Shown here in pieces: positions 7,182 to 12,976 of a DNA stretch of 14,269 bases (positions are counted from its first letter, which is position 1; each line of letters starts with the position of its first letter). The notes beneath the pieces were generated by a model that saw only the letters and a program-made list of their open reading frames with translations, was not told the origin of the DNA and searched no databases. The position numbers and the translations under genes are program-made. Source of the stretch: Sulfurovum sp. (GTDB lineage: Bacteria; Campylobacterota; Campylobacteria; Campylobacterales; Sulfurovaceae); NCBI GenBank assembly GCA_016744875.1, contig JADGDL010000045.1, forward strand, positions 1-14,269, read 5' to 3'.

Positions 7182-7751
7182 TTGGGCTCTCTTTTTACTT
7201 ATCTCTTTGAAAGCAGTGCAATTACTATATTTGTACTGCTTTTGCTATCCGTCTATTTTATCGCAACCTTTTGGGTATTTTTAGACAGATTTTATATTTT
7301 GAATTCTCGCATTGGCTCTGAAGCAAAATCACTTAAAGCACTCTACACAGGTCAGTCAAAATCAGTGGCAAACAATTCACTTATTTTTACTTATCTGTCT
7401 CGTGTAAATACACCTAATAAGGCCATTTTACAGGCTGCATCTTCTGATGCGATACGTGTTTCTACTAAAGGACTTACCTGGCTCTCTATTATCGCTTCTA
7501 CAGCGCCTTTTATCGGTCTTTTTGGTACGGTTATAGGGATACTTGAGACCTTTTCAAAACTAGGATCACAGTCAAGTGCATCACTTTCAGTGGTTGCTCC
7601 GGCAATTTCTGAAGCACTTATCGCTACAGCAGCTGGTATTGGTGTGGCTATATTTGCATATACATTTCATCTTATTTTAAAGCGTAAGGCTTATGAACTT
7701 TCTTCTTTGCTCTCTTCACAAGCAGAAGTAATACTTTCCCAGGTTGAGTAA
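7182..7751 (+). CDS. tolQ: TolQ/ExbB-family proton channel protein of the Tol-Pal system
   Basis: 189 residues of the MotA/TolQ/ExbB family. Three membrane helices are visible at about 11-33, 99-121 and 140-165. The diagnostic motifs are STAPFIGLFGTVIGI (106-120) and ISEALIATAAGIGVAI (142-157). It forms the pentameric inner-membrane channel that, with the next gene's TolR/ExbD dimer, converts proton flow into movement of TolA. I recall this position in C. jejuni being annotated exbB, and tolB-pal downstream argue for TolQ function. The start is a TTG one base after the atpC stop. Only a weak site (GGAAAG at 7166-7171) precedes it, so translation probably depends on ribosomes finishing atpC. 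No better in-frame start precedes the first helix. Confidence 0.93.
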   Translation: MGSLFTYLFESSAITIFVLLLLSVYFIATFWVFLDRFYILNSRIGSEAKSLKALYTGQSKSVANNSLIFTYLSRVNTPNKAILQAASSDAIRVSTKGLTWLSIIASTAPFIGLFGTVIGILETFSKLGSQSSASLSVVAPAISEALIATAAGIGVAIFAYTFHLILKRKAYELSSLLSSQAEVILSQVE

Positions 7752-7753
7752 TC

Positions 7754-8140
7754 ATGTTTACTTGGGATGATGATCCGGACTTAAATATTACGCCTTTGGT
7801 TGATGTGATGCTGGTCTTGATGGCTATATTGATGATCACTGCACCCACTATCACTTTTCAAGAGCAACTTACACTTCCTGAAGGCTCTAAAACTGTTACG
7901 GTTACTAAACCTAAAACACTCACCATCAGAATGGATAAACATAAAAAGATCTATCTAAATAAAGATACCTACACGCTAGATACTTTTGCAGATGACTTTG
8001 TGAATCAATCGGTAAAGTTTGATAAAAATTCTGAAGTCTATATACGTGCAGATGAAGCTTTGACCTATAAAAATGTTATGTATCTTCTTAAAAGTGTTAA
8101 AGCAGCAGGTTTTGAGAAGGTCTCCCTTATAACACTATGA
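7754..8140 (+). CDS. tolR: TolR/ExbD-family protein of the Tol-Pal system
   Basis: 128 residues. A short cytoplasmic N-terminus is followed by the signature DLNITPLVDVMLVLMAIL (9-26). Asp17 within the single membrane helix (about 15-32) aligns with the essential protonatable aspartate of ExbD/TolR. The remaining about 95 residues form a periplasmic domain ending in the KNVMYLLKSVKAAGFEKVSL pattern typical of the family. Together with the upstream TolQ/ExbB protein it makes the proton-driven motor. The ATG lies two bases after the previous stop, and the gene's end overlaps the next start by four bases (ATGA), so the three genes are tightly coupled. ExbD would be an equally valid family name; the choice of TolR rests on tolB and pal downstream. 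Confidence 0.93.
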   Translation: MFTWDDDPDLNITPLVDVMLVLMAILMITAPTITFQEQLTLPEGSKTVTVTKPKTLTIRMDKHKKIYLNKDTYTLDTFADDFVNQSVKFDKNSEVYIRADEALTYKNVMYLLKSVKAAGFEKVSLITL

Positions 8141-8928
8141 TCAACAAGTTTTCGACCTTTATCTCAGGAGTATTGGCTGTTGGTATTTATATTGCTTTTA
8201 TTGTATTGTTGATCATGTATTTCAATACGCGGGATGTCAAAAAACCTATACATTATGTAAAGAAAAATGAAGACCGTATACGTATTTCTCTCTCTTCTCC
8301 TAAAGAAAAAACTAAAAAACAGACCAAAAAACCAGTCATTAAAAAGGTTGTGAAGAAAAAACCTATACCAAAAAAGAAGAGTGTTAAGAAAGAGACTGTT
8401 AAAAAGAAGAAAGTAGTAAAGAAAAAAGTATTGAAAGAAAAAGTGGTTAAAAAACCTAAAAAGGTAAAGAAAAGAGATACCAATACAACACGTCCGAAAA
8501 AAGTGAACAAGCCTAAAAGTCTTTTTGATAATATCAAAACAAAGAAACAACCTAGTAAACCAAAAAAGAAAAAAGTTGAGAAACAAAAAGTTACTAAGCC
8601 TAATGTGAGTGCAAGTGAATTATTTAATGATTCAATAAAAGTTCAAAAACCTAGTGATAGGGGCATTGAAAATGCCTATTTAGCTATGGTTGAAGAAAAG
8701 CTAAATGGTTGGCCGGCTCAAAGTGATTATGCAGGAGAAAAGGCAAAAGTACTGTTAAAGATTCAAACCAATGGAAGTTTTACCTTTAAAGTAATTACGG
8801 GGTCTTCAAATCCTGAGTTTAATATTGGACTAAAAGAATATCTTAAACAACTGCAAAGATTTGGATTCGGATCACATAAAGGTGGTCGTGTATATAAAAT
8901 TGATGTGGAGTTTATAGCTACAGAGTAA
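8137..8928 (+). CDS. TolA/TonB-like energy-transducing protein with very lysine-rich periplasmic linker
   Basis: 263 residues. A single N-terminal membrane anchor (about 10-28) is followed by an extended, highly basic linker; I count 46 lysines in residues 55-155, with repeated KKxVKKK and KKPKK patterns. A C-terminal globular domain (about 175-263) contains LNGWPAQSDYAGEKAKVLLKIQ and a GSSNPEFNIGLKEYLKQL stretch resembling TonB/TolA C-terminal domains. By position it is TolA: it would span the periplasm, be energised by TolQR, and act on TolB/Pal. The linker is unlike the Ala/Glu-rich long helix of E. coli TolA and is closer in style to TonB's Pro/Lys region. The ATG overlaps the tolR stop. 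The sequence alone does not settle TolA against TonB. Confidence 0.85.
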   Translation: MINKFSTFISGVLAVGIYIAFIVLLIMYFNTRDVKKPIHYVKKNEDRIRISLSSPKEKTKKQTKKPVIKKVVKKKPIPKKKSVKKETVKKKKVVKKKVLKEKVVKKPKKVKKRDTNTTRPKKVNKPKSLFDNIKTKKQPSKPKKKKVEKQKVTKPNVSASELFNDSIKVQKPSDRGIENAYLAMVEEKLNGWPAQSDYAGEKAKVLLKIQTNGSFTFKVITGSSNPEFNIGLKEYLKQLQRFGFGSHKGGRVYKIDVEFIATE

Positions 8929-8947
8929 ATAAAAATCACATTTCATA

Positions 8948-8985
8948 TTCATTAATGAAGACTTCAACACTGCCTTGATACAATA
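8948..8985 (+). promoter_or_regulatory. Probable tolB promoter with adjacent 12-bp palindrome
   Basis: TGCCTTGATACAATA at 8971-8985 contains a -10-like TACAAT at 8979-8984 with an upstream TTG. A perfect palindrome, TTCATTAATGAA, lies at 8948-8959, about 20 bases upstream of the -10, where a -35 or an operator would sit. The 90-base gap 8929-9018 is one of the longer gaps in the tol block, and a nearly identical 15-mer precedes slyD at 12211-12225. This supports a second transcription start for tolB-pal-cpoB. Confidence 0.55.
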
Positions 8986-9018
8986 CTTAGATAATTAGTA
9001 TATATTAGAGGATTTACA

Positions 9019-10272
9019 GTGAAACATTTATTACTATCATTACTATTCATAAATCTATTTACTTCAACACTTTTTGCTGTAGATGCGACATTAAAAATAG
9101 AGAAAGATGTTGAACAGCGTTCCCGTATCGCTGTGATCGATGGCTCAAGCAATGAAGATAGCAGGGTTTTTAATATCTTTCTGTCTGATCTTAAAATATC
9201 AGGACATTTTATACCGGATGGAACGCACCACGTTGGCGATGTAAAAAGTAATTTTATTGCTCCGGCATTAAAGGCACAAGAATATATCATCAAGTATACA
9301 ATGAGCCAACAAGGGAAAACAAGCCTTTTTGTTCGTCTTATAAAAGCATCAGACGGTGTAGAACTTTTTAAAAAGAGTTATGCCATTCCTTCAAGTAAAA
9401 AAATGCCTTTTTTGGTACATAAAGCAGTTAGTGACATAAACAAGGTTTTAGGTTATCCCGATATTTCATGGATAAACCGTTATGTTGTTTATGCTGTATA
9501 TACAACACCTGGACGAAGTGAGATACGTTTGGCAGACTATACCTTTAACTATACAAAAACCATTATAAAAGGTGGACTGAACCTTTTCCCTAAATGGGCT
9601 GATGCAAAACAGAGATCAGTCTATTATACATCATTTAGAGGAGTGATCCCAACACTCTATAAACTTAATATCTATAATGGTACAAAACAGAAGATAATTA
9701 GTTCTGAAGGGATGATGGTCTGTTCCGATGTCAGTAAAGATGGTTCAAAACTTTTACTAACAATGGCACCTGAAGGACAAGCAGATATCTTTGAACTTAA
9801 TCTTGCAACAAGAGCAAAGAAGAGAGTAACGAACTTCAAAGGCATTGATGTAAATGGTAGATATGTAGATGATGAAAGTCGTATTGTATTTGTTTCCAAT
9901 CGTTTAGGTTATGCGAATGTATTTAAAAAATCTGTCAACTCACCTGCTACATCACAGGTAGTTTATCATGGACGTAACAACAACGCTTGTGATGCTTATG
10001 GTGACAGAGTTGTGTATACAAGCAGAGAGAGTAGCAATGCATTTGGCGGTAACACCTTTAATCTCTATCTTGCTTCTTCTACATCTTCAGATACAAGACC
10101 ATTGACCACAACAGGAGCAAATCAGTTTCCACGTTTTTCAGCAGATGGCTCAGTAATACTTTTCCTCAAACAAAGAGCAGGGAGCACTTCTATAGGATAT
10201 ACAAACCTTACAAGTTTTCAAAGTTTACTTTTCCCATTTAATGACAAAAAAGTACAAGCAATCGATTGGTAA
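9019..10272 (+). CDS. tolB: Tol-Pal system periplasmic beta-propeller protein TolB
   Basis: 417 residues, normal for TolB. A Sec signal peptide is visible at 1-20 (LLLSLLFINLFTSTLFA, then VDA). The alpha/beta N-terminal domain (about 25-150) is followed by a beta-propeller (about 155-417) with WD40-like/PD40 blades, for example LFPKWADAKQRSVYYTS, DVSKDGSKLLLTMAPEG and FPRFSADGSVILFLKQ. The C-terminal VQAIDW matches the usual TolB ending. TolB binds Pal in the periplasm and is displaced by energised TolA, which controls Pal mobility and outer-membrane invagination at division. The start is GTG at 9019, six bases after AGAGGA (9007-9012), and gives an intact signal peptide. It lies 26 bases before pal. 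Confidence 0.97.
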   Translation: MKHLLLSLLFINLFTSTLFAVDATLKIEKDVEQRSRIAVIDGSSNEDSRVFNIFLSDLKISGHFIPDGTHHVGDVKSNFIAPALKAQEYIIKYTMSQQGKTSLFVRLIKASDGVELFKKSYAIPSSKKMPFLVHKAVSDINKVLGYPDISWINRYVVYAVYTTPGRSEIRLADYTFNYTKTIIKGGLNLFPKWADAKQRSVYYTSFRGVIPTLYKLNIYNGTKQKIISSEGMMVCSDVSKDGSKLLLTMAPEGQADIFELNLATRAKKRVTNFKGIDVNGRYVDDESRIVFVSNRLGYANVFKKSVNSPATSQVVYHGRNNNACDAYGDRVVYTSRESSNAFGGNTFNLYLASSTSSDTRPLTTTGANQFPRFSADGSVILFLKQRAGSTSIGYTNLTSFQSLLFPFNDKKVQAIDW

Positions 10273-10298
10273 TCGCATTTCACAATTAAGGATATATA

Positions 10299-10802
10299 AT
10301 GAGACAACAACTACTTTTAGCAACAGCAATGATAGTACTACTACTTAACGGATGTTCACAGAAAACACCAAATATGGGTAATGTATCAGATTCATCACAG
10401 ATTTCAGGTGATACAGTGAGTATAGATGAAAGCGGATATGGTAATGAATCTGGAAACTACAACAGCAGCAGTGATGGTTTTAAATCGGTTTACTTTAAAT
10501 TTGATGATTATGAGATCAGTTCTGATATGCAGGATAACATGACAAATAATATAAGTGTTGCCATGTCTGCATCTTCAAAAGTGAAGATCGAAGGTAATTG
10601 TGACGAATTTGGTACAGATGAATACAATTATGCTCTTGGATTAAAACGTGCAAAAGCAGTAAAAGACAGTCTTATGTCTCAAGGTGTTGATGGCAGTAAA
10701 ATGATACTGGTAAGCTTTGGCGAAAGCAGTCCTGTATGTGGAGAAGCGGGTGAGAGTTGTTATGAGCGAAACAGAAGAGTGGATATTCGCTTAGTTAAGT
10801 AG
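10299..10802 (+). CDS. pal: Peptidoglycan-associated outer-membrane lipoprotein Pal
   Basis: 167 residues. A lipoprotein signal peptide with lipobox LLNGC puts the lipidated cysteine at C19. A flexible Ser/Asn/Gly linker with six acidic residues follows (about 22-62). The OmpA-like peptidoglycan-binding domain (about 61-167) includes VYFKFDDYEIS, EGNCDEFGTDEYNYALGLKR (98-117) and ERNRRVDI (156-163); the aspartate and arginine of these motifs bind diaminopimelate in the family. Pal anchors the outer membrane to peptidoglycan and is TolB's partner. Cysteines 147 and 154 near the C-terminus could form a disulfide. AAGGA at 10288-10292 is six bases from the ATG. The cpoB start follows eight bases after the stop. 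Confidence 0.97.
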   Translation: MRQQLLLATAMIVLLLNGCSQKTPNMGNVSDSSQISGDTVSIDESGYGNESGNYNSSSDGFKSVYFKFDDYEISSDMQDNMTNNISVAMSASSKVKIEGNCDEFGTDEYNYALGLKRAKAVKDSLMSQGVDGSKMILVSFGESSPVCGEAGESCYERNRRVDIRLVK

Positions 10803-10809
10803 GAACATC

Positions 10810-11589
10810 ATGCGTATAAGTGTCAACAAATATCTGTACAGGTCTGTTACTATCATTTTTTTAAGTACTGTACTACTACATGCTGAATATGGCTTTGGAA
10901 GTAATCAGGAAGAAAGTACAACAAAAAGAAGTGTAGCAGCTATGAAACATAAAATAGCACAACAGGAAGAACGTATAGATGGACTTACTACGATTATTGA
11001 AGGCTTGAGTGCATCTATGAATGAGTTACGATATGCTCAGCAGAAAAAACCTTCAATCGATGATAATCAAAATAGTCAAGAGGCCCTCATCCAAAAGTTG
11101 GCTGCTATGATCGATGATATCAATGCAAACTATGTAAGTAAAAAAGAGTTACAAAGTATGTTAGCAGAAGCTAAGCCAAGAAAGAAAACGAATCCAAAAA
11201 AATCCACAGTCACTTCAGTTAAAGGTAAAGACAATGCAACACTTTACAGCGAAGCTGTGAGACATTTTGGTAAAAAACGTTATGATGAAGCACAAAAAAG
11301 ATTTACAGTGACCGATAAAAAAGGGTATAAACCAGCTGCTTCAAATTACTATTTGGGTGAGATAGCATATTATACAAAAAAGTATGAAGATGCGATATTT
11401 CATTTTAAAAAGAGTGCTGGTTTATATGATCAGGCTTCTTACATAGATACCTTACTTTTTCATACAGCTGTCTCTCTTGAAAAAACAGGAGACAAAACAC
11501 AGGCAAAAATGTTTTATGAGAATATTATAGAAAATTATCCTACAAAGAAAACGGCTAAGATCGCTAAACAAAGATTGAAAAAACTTTAG
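10810..11589 (+). CDS. cpoB: Tol-Pal cell division coordinator CpoB/YbgF-like TPR protein
   Basis: 259 residues. There is an N-terminal signal peptide (about 1-25, ending LLHA). Charged heptad-like coiled-coil segments at about 40-78 and 90-118 correspond to the YbgF trimerisation region, followed by a lysine-rich linker (122-139). TPR-type helices then run to the end (about 142-256), e.g. LYSEAVRHFGKKRYDEA, ASNYYLGEIAYYTKKYEDA and FHTAVSLEKTGDKTQA. In E. coli CpoB lies in the tol-pal operon, binds TolA and links peptidoglycan synthesis by PBP1B to outer-membrane constriction. AGGA at 10801-10804 precedes the ATG by five bases. The position after pal is conserved; whether this protein has the enterobacterial PBP1B role is inference. 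Confidence 0.92.
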   Translation: MRISVNKYLYRSVTIIFLSTVLLHAEYGFGSNQEESTTKRSVAAMKHKIAQQEERIDGLTTIIEGLSASMNELRYAQQKKPSIDDNQNSQEALIQKLAAMIDDINANYVSKKELQSMLAEAKPRKKTNPKKSTVTSVKGKDNATLYSEAVRHFGKKRYDEAQKRFTVTDKKGYKPAASNYYLGEIAYYTKKYEDAIFHFKKSAGLYDQASYIDTLLFHTAVSLEKTGDKTQAKMFYENIIENYPTKKTAKIAKQRLKKL

Positions 11590-11597
11590 GAATTAGT

Positions 11598-12179
11598 ATG
11601 CTGAAATACCTCCTGGCCCTGCTTTTTACTTATTCTATAGTGTTTTCTAGTGAAACTAACACTGTTGAACCTTTGCCTCTCAAAGGCACAGAAACAATGC
11701 CTCTTTCCAAAACAGTTTTTAAACAAATCAAAAATAATAATGAAAAAATTATAGACCTGACAGGTAAAAATTTTATACTTGTATCAGTACGTGAACATGG
11801 AAGTGATGGGCGCTTTTATGCTGTGGATAAAGACGGCACGGTTTGGTGGAGTGGCCCTGTGACCTCAGGCGCAGCTGAATTTAGGAGCCCTTCGGGTATT
11901 TTTCCTATCATACAGAAAAAACGTTATCACATGTCTACACTTTGGCCTGATGAAAATGGGATAAATAATATGAATTATATGATGAAGTTTACAAACGGGG
12001 GACATGCACTACATGAAGGGTCTGTAAATTGGATGTCACATGGCTGTATACATATAGACCCAAAAGATGTACCTGTGATATACAAATGGTCAACGTTTAA
12101 GACTAAAGTAGTCATAACAAGGCATAGCTATATGCCTTTTGCGAAAGATGACCTACGTAGAATTTATGTTGGAGAGTAG
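11598..12179 (+). CDS. L,D-transpeptidase (YkuD-family) protein, probably periplasmic
   Basis: 193 residues. A hydrophobic N-terminus (about 1-17, YLLALLFTYSIVFS) is a likely signal peptide. The catalytic domain spans about 55-175. SPSGIFPI (98-105) matches the family TPxGxF motif, and GGHALHEGSVNWMSHGCIHI (134-153) is the YkuD active site, with catalytic Cys150, His148 and an upstream conserved histidine (His139 or His136). YkuD-family enzymes cross-link peptidoglycan 3-3, attach lipoproteins to it, or in some members cleave such links; which applies here cannot be told. AGGA at 11588-11591 gives good spacing, and the gene is eight bases after cpoB, so it is probably in the tolB-pal-cpoB transcript. 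From memory, C. jejuni and H. pylori have slyD next to the pal region without this gene between. Confidence 0.88.
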   Translation: MLKYLLALLFTYSIVFSSETNTVEPLPLKGTETMPLSKTVFKQIKNNNEKIIDLTGKNFILVSVREHGSDGRFYAVDKDGTVWWSGPVTSGAAEFRSPSGIFPIIQKKRYHMSTLWPDENGINNMNYMMKFTNGGHALHEGSVNWMSHGCIHIDPKDVPVIYKWSTFKTKVVITRHSYMPFAKDDLRRIYVGE

Positions 12180-12210
12180 TAAGTTTTTATCTATAAGCAT
12201 CACTAAAGCT

Positions 12211-12246
12211 TGCTTTGATACAATAATCAAAATTTTAAGAATGGAG
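12211..12246 (+). promoter_or_regulatory. Probable slyD promoter and ribosome binding site
   Basis: TGCTTTGATACAATA at 12211-12225 contains a -10-like TACAAT at 12219-12224 and differs by one base from the element before tolB. GGAG at 12243-12246 is five bases before the slyD ATG. The gap 12180-12251 has no other feature I can support. I see no clear hairpin terminator for the upstream tol-ldt transcript here, so read-through into slyD is possible. Confidence 0.55.
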
Positions 12247-12251
12247 TCAAT

Positions 12252-12767
12252 ATGACAATTACAAATGAAAATTGCGTAGTCGGTATCGAATACGAAGTAA
12301 AAGAAGCAGGTACTACAGATGTAGTAGACAGTAACAAAGGTGGAGATGCACTAGAGTTCATTATCGGAAAAGGTCAGATCATTCCTGGTCTTGAAAATGC
12401 ACTTGTTGGTATGTCTAAAGATGAGAGTGGAGATATTATGGTTTCTGCTGCAGATGCATATGGTGAAGTAAATCCGGAAGCTAAACAAGTATTGCCAGTA
12501 GATCAGTTCGAAGGTGTAGATCTTAAAGAAGGTATGTCACTTTACGGACAAGGCGAAGATGGTCAAACTGTTCAAGTAACAGTAACATCATTTGATGACA
12601 AAGAAGTAAACATTGACTTTAACCACCCTTTGGCTGGTAAAGACCTTATGTTCTCAGTAACAGTACTTACTGCAAGAGAAGCAACAGCTGATGAAGTTTC
12701 ATCAGGTGTTGTAGGTGGTGCACCTGCAGAAGGTGGATCATGTGGAACAGGGTGTGGTTGTCACTAA
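12252..12767 (+). CDS. slyD: SlyD-like FKBP-type peptidyl-prolyl cis-trans isomerase / metallochaperone
   Basis: 171 residues. The FKBP core (about 8-70 and 126-142) contains FIIGKGQIIPGLENALVGM. It is interrupted by the insert-in-flap chaperone domain (about 71-125: AYGEVNPEAKQVLPVDQF... DFNHPLAGK), the typical SlyD arrangement. The C-terminal tail GGSCGTGCGCH has three cysteines (164, 168, 170) and a terminal histidine, a short form of the SlyD metal-binding tail that in E. coli and H. pylori binds nickel for hydrogenase or urease maturation. No signal peptide, so it is cytoplasmic. The core assists folding of proline-limited proteins. It ends its transcription unit: an intrinsic terminator lies 50 bases after the stop. 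Its neighbourhood with tol-pal is conserved in Campylobacterota, to my knowledge. Confidence 0.95.
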   Translation: MTITNENCVVGIEYEVKEAGTTDVVDSNKGGDALEFIIGKGQIIPGLENALVGMSKDESGDIMVSAADAYGEVNPEAKQVLPVDQFEGVDLKEGMSLYGQGEDGQTVQVTVTSFDDKEVNIDFNHPLAGKDLMFSVTVLTAREATADEVSSGVVGGAPAEGGSCGTGCGCH

Positions 12768-12784
12768 GACTTAGCTATCCTATA

Positions 12785-12817
12785 AAATGACATGCATATG
12801 TCATTTAAATGTCATTT
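12785..12817. repeat. Three copies of a 9-mer: inverted pair plus direct repeat at 11-bp period
   Basis: ATGTCATTT occurs at 12798-12806 and again at 12809-12817 (start-to-start 11 bases). Its exact reverse complement, AAATGACAT, is at 12785-12793, four bases (GCAT) before the first copy. The first two copies form a weak AT-rich hairpin; the two direct copies face the same side of the helix. It lies between the slyD stop and the slyD terminator. It could be part of a longer 3' RNA structure or a protein-binding site. The repeats are seen directly; function is unknown. Confidence 0.8.
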
Positions 12818-12852
12818 AAAGGCCGACTTTCTTTAAAATCGGCCTTTCTTCT
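12818..12852 (+). terminator. Intrinsic terminator after slyD
   Basis: AAAGGCCGA (12818-12826) pairs with TCGGCCTTT (12839-12847). After one C-A mismatch the stem continues with TTT (12828-12830) on AAA (12835-12837), closing on a CTTT loop. The 3' side runs into a pyrimidine-rich T tract (TTTCTTCTTTT from 12845). It is the only GC-rich hairpin I see in the window and marks the end of the slyD transcript, separating it from the next gene. Confidence 0.88.
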
Positions 12853-12934
12853 TTTCACTTACCTTAATTTGCTACATTTCCTTAATAATTATTACAAAAA
12901 CCTCTAAAATATTGCTAACTTATTGAATATTAGA

Positions 12935-12969
12935 TATGATGTCAGAAGTAAATGACTTAGTGTAGGGAG
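12935..12969 (+). promoter_or_regulatory. Probable promoter and ribosome binding site of the terminal gene
   Basis: TATGAT at 12935-12940 is a plausible -10 element. AGGGAG at 12964-12969 is a strong ribosome binding site seven bases before the ATG at 12977. Because a terminator precedes it, the last gene should start its own transcript here. The 5' leader would be about 30 bases. Confidence 0.5.
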
Positions 12970-12976
12970 AGTGTGA

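Noticed and set aside
8164..8586. Minus-strand frames within the tolA-like gene encoding Phe/Leu-rich peptides
   Set aside because: They are the reverse reading of AAA/AAG lysine codons (giving Phe and Leu) and carry no independent signal.
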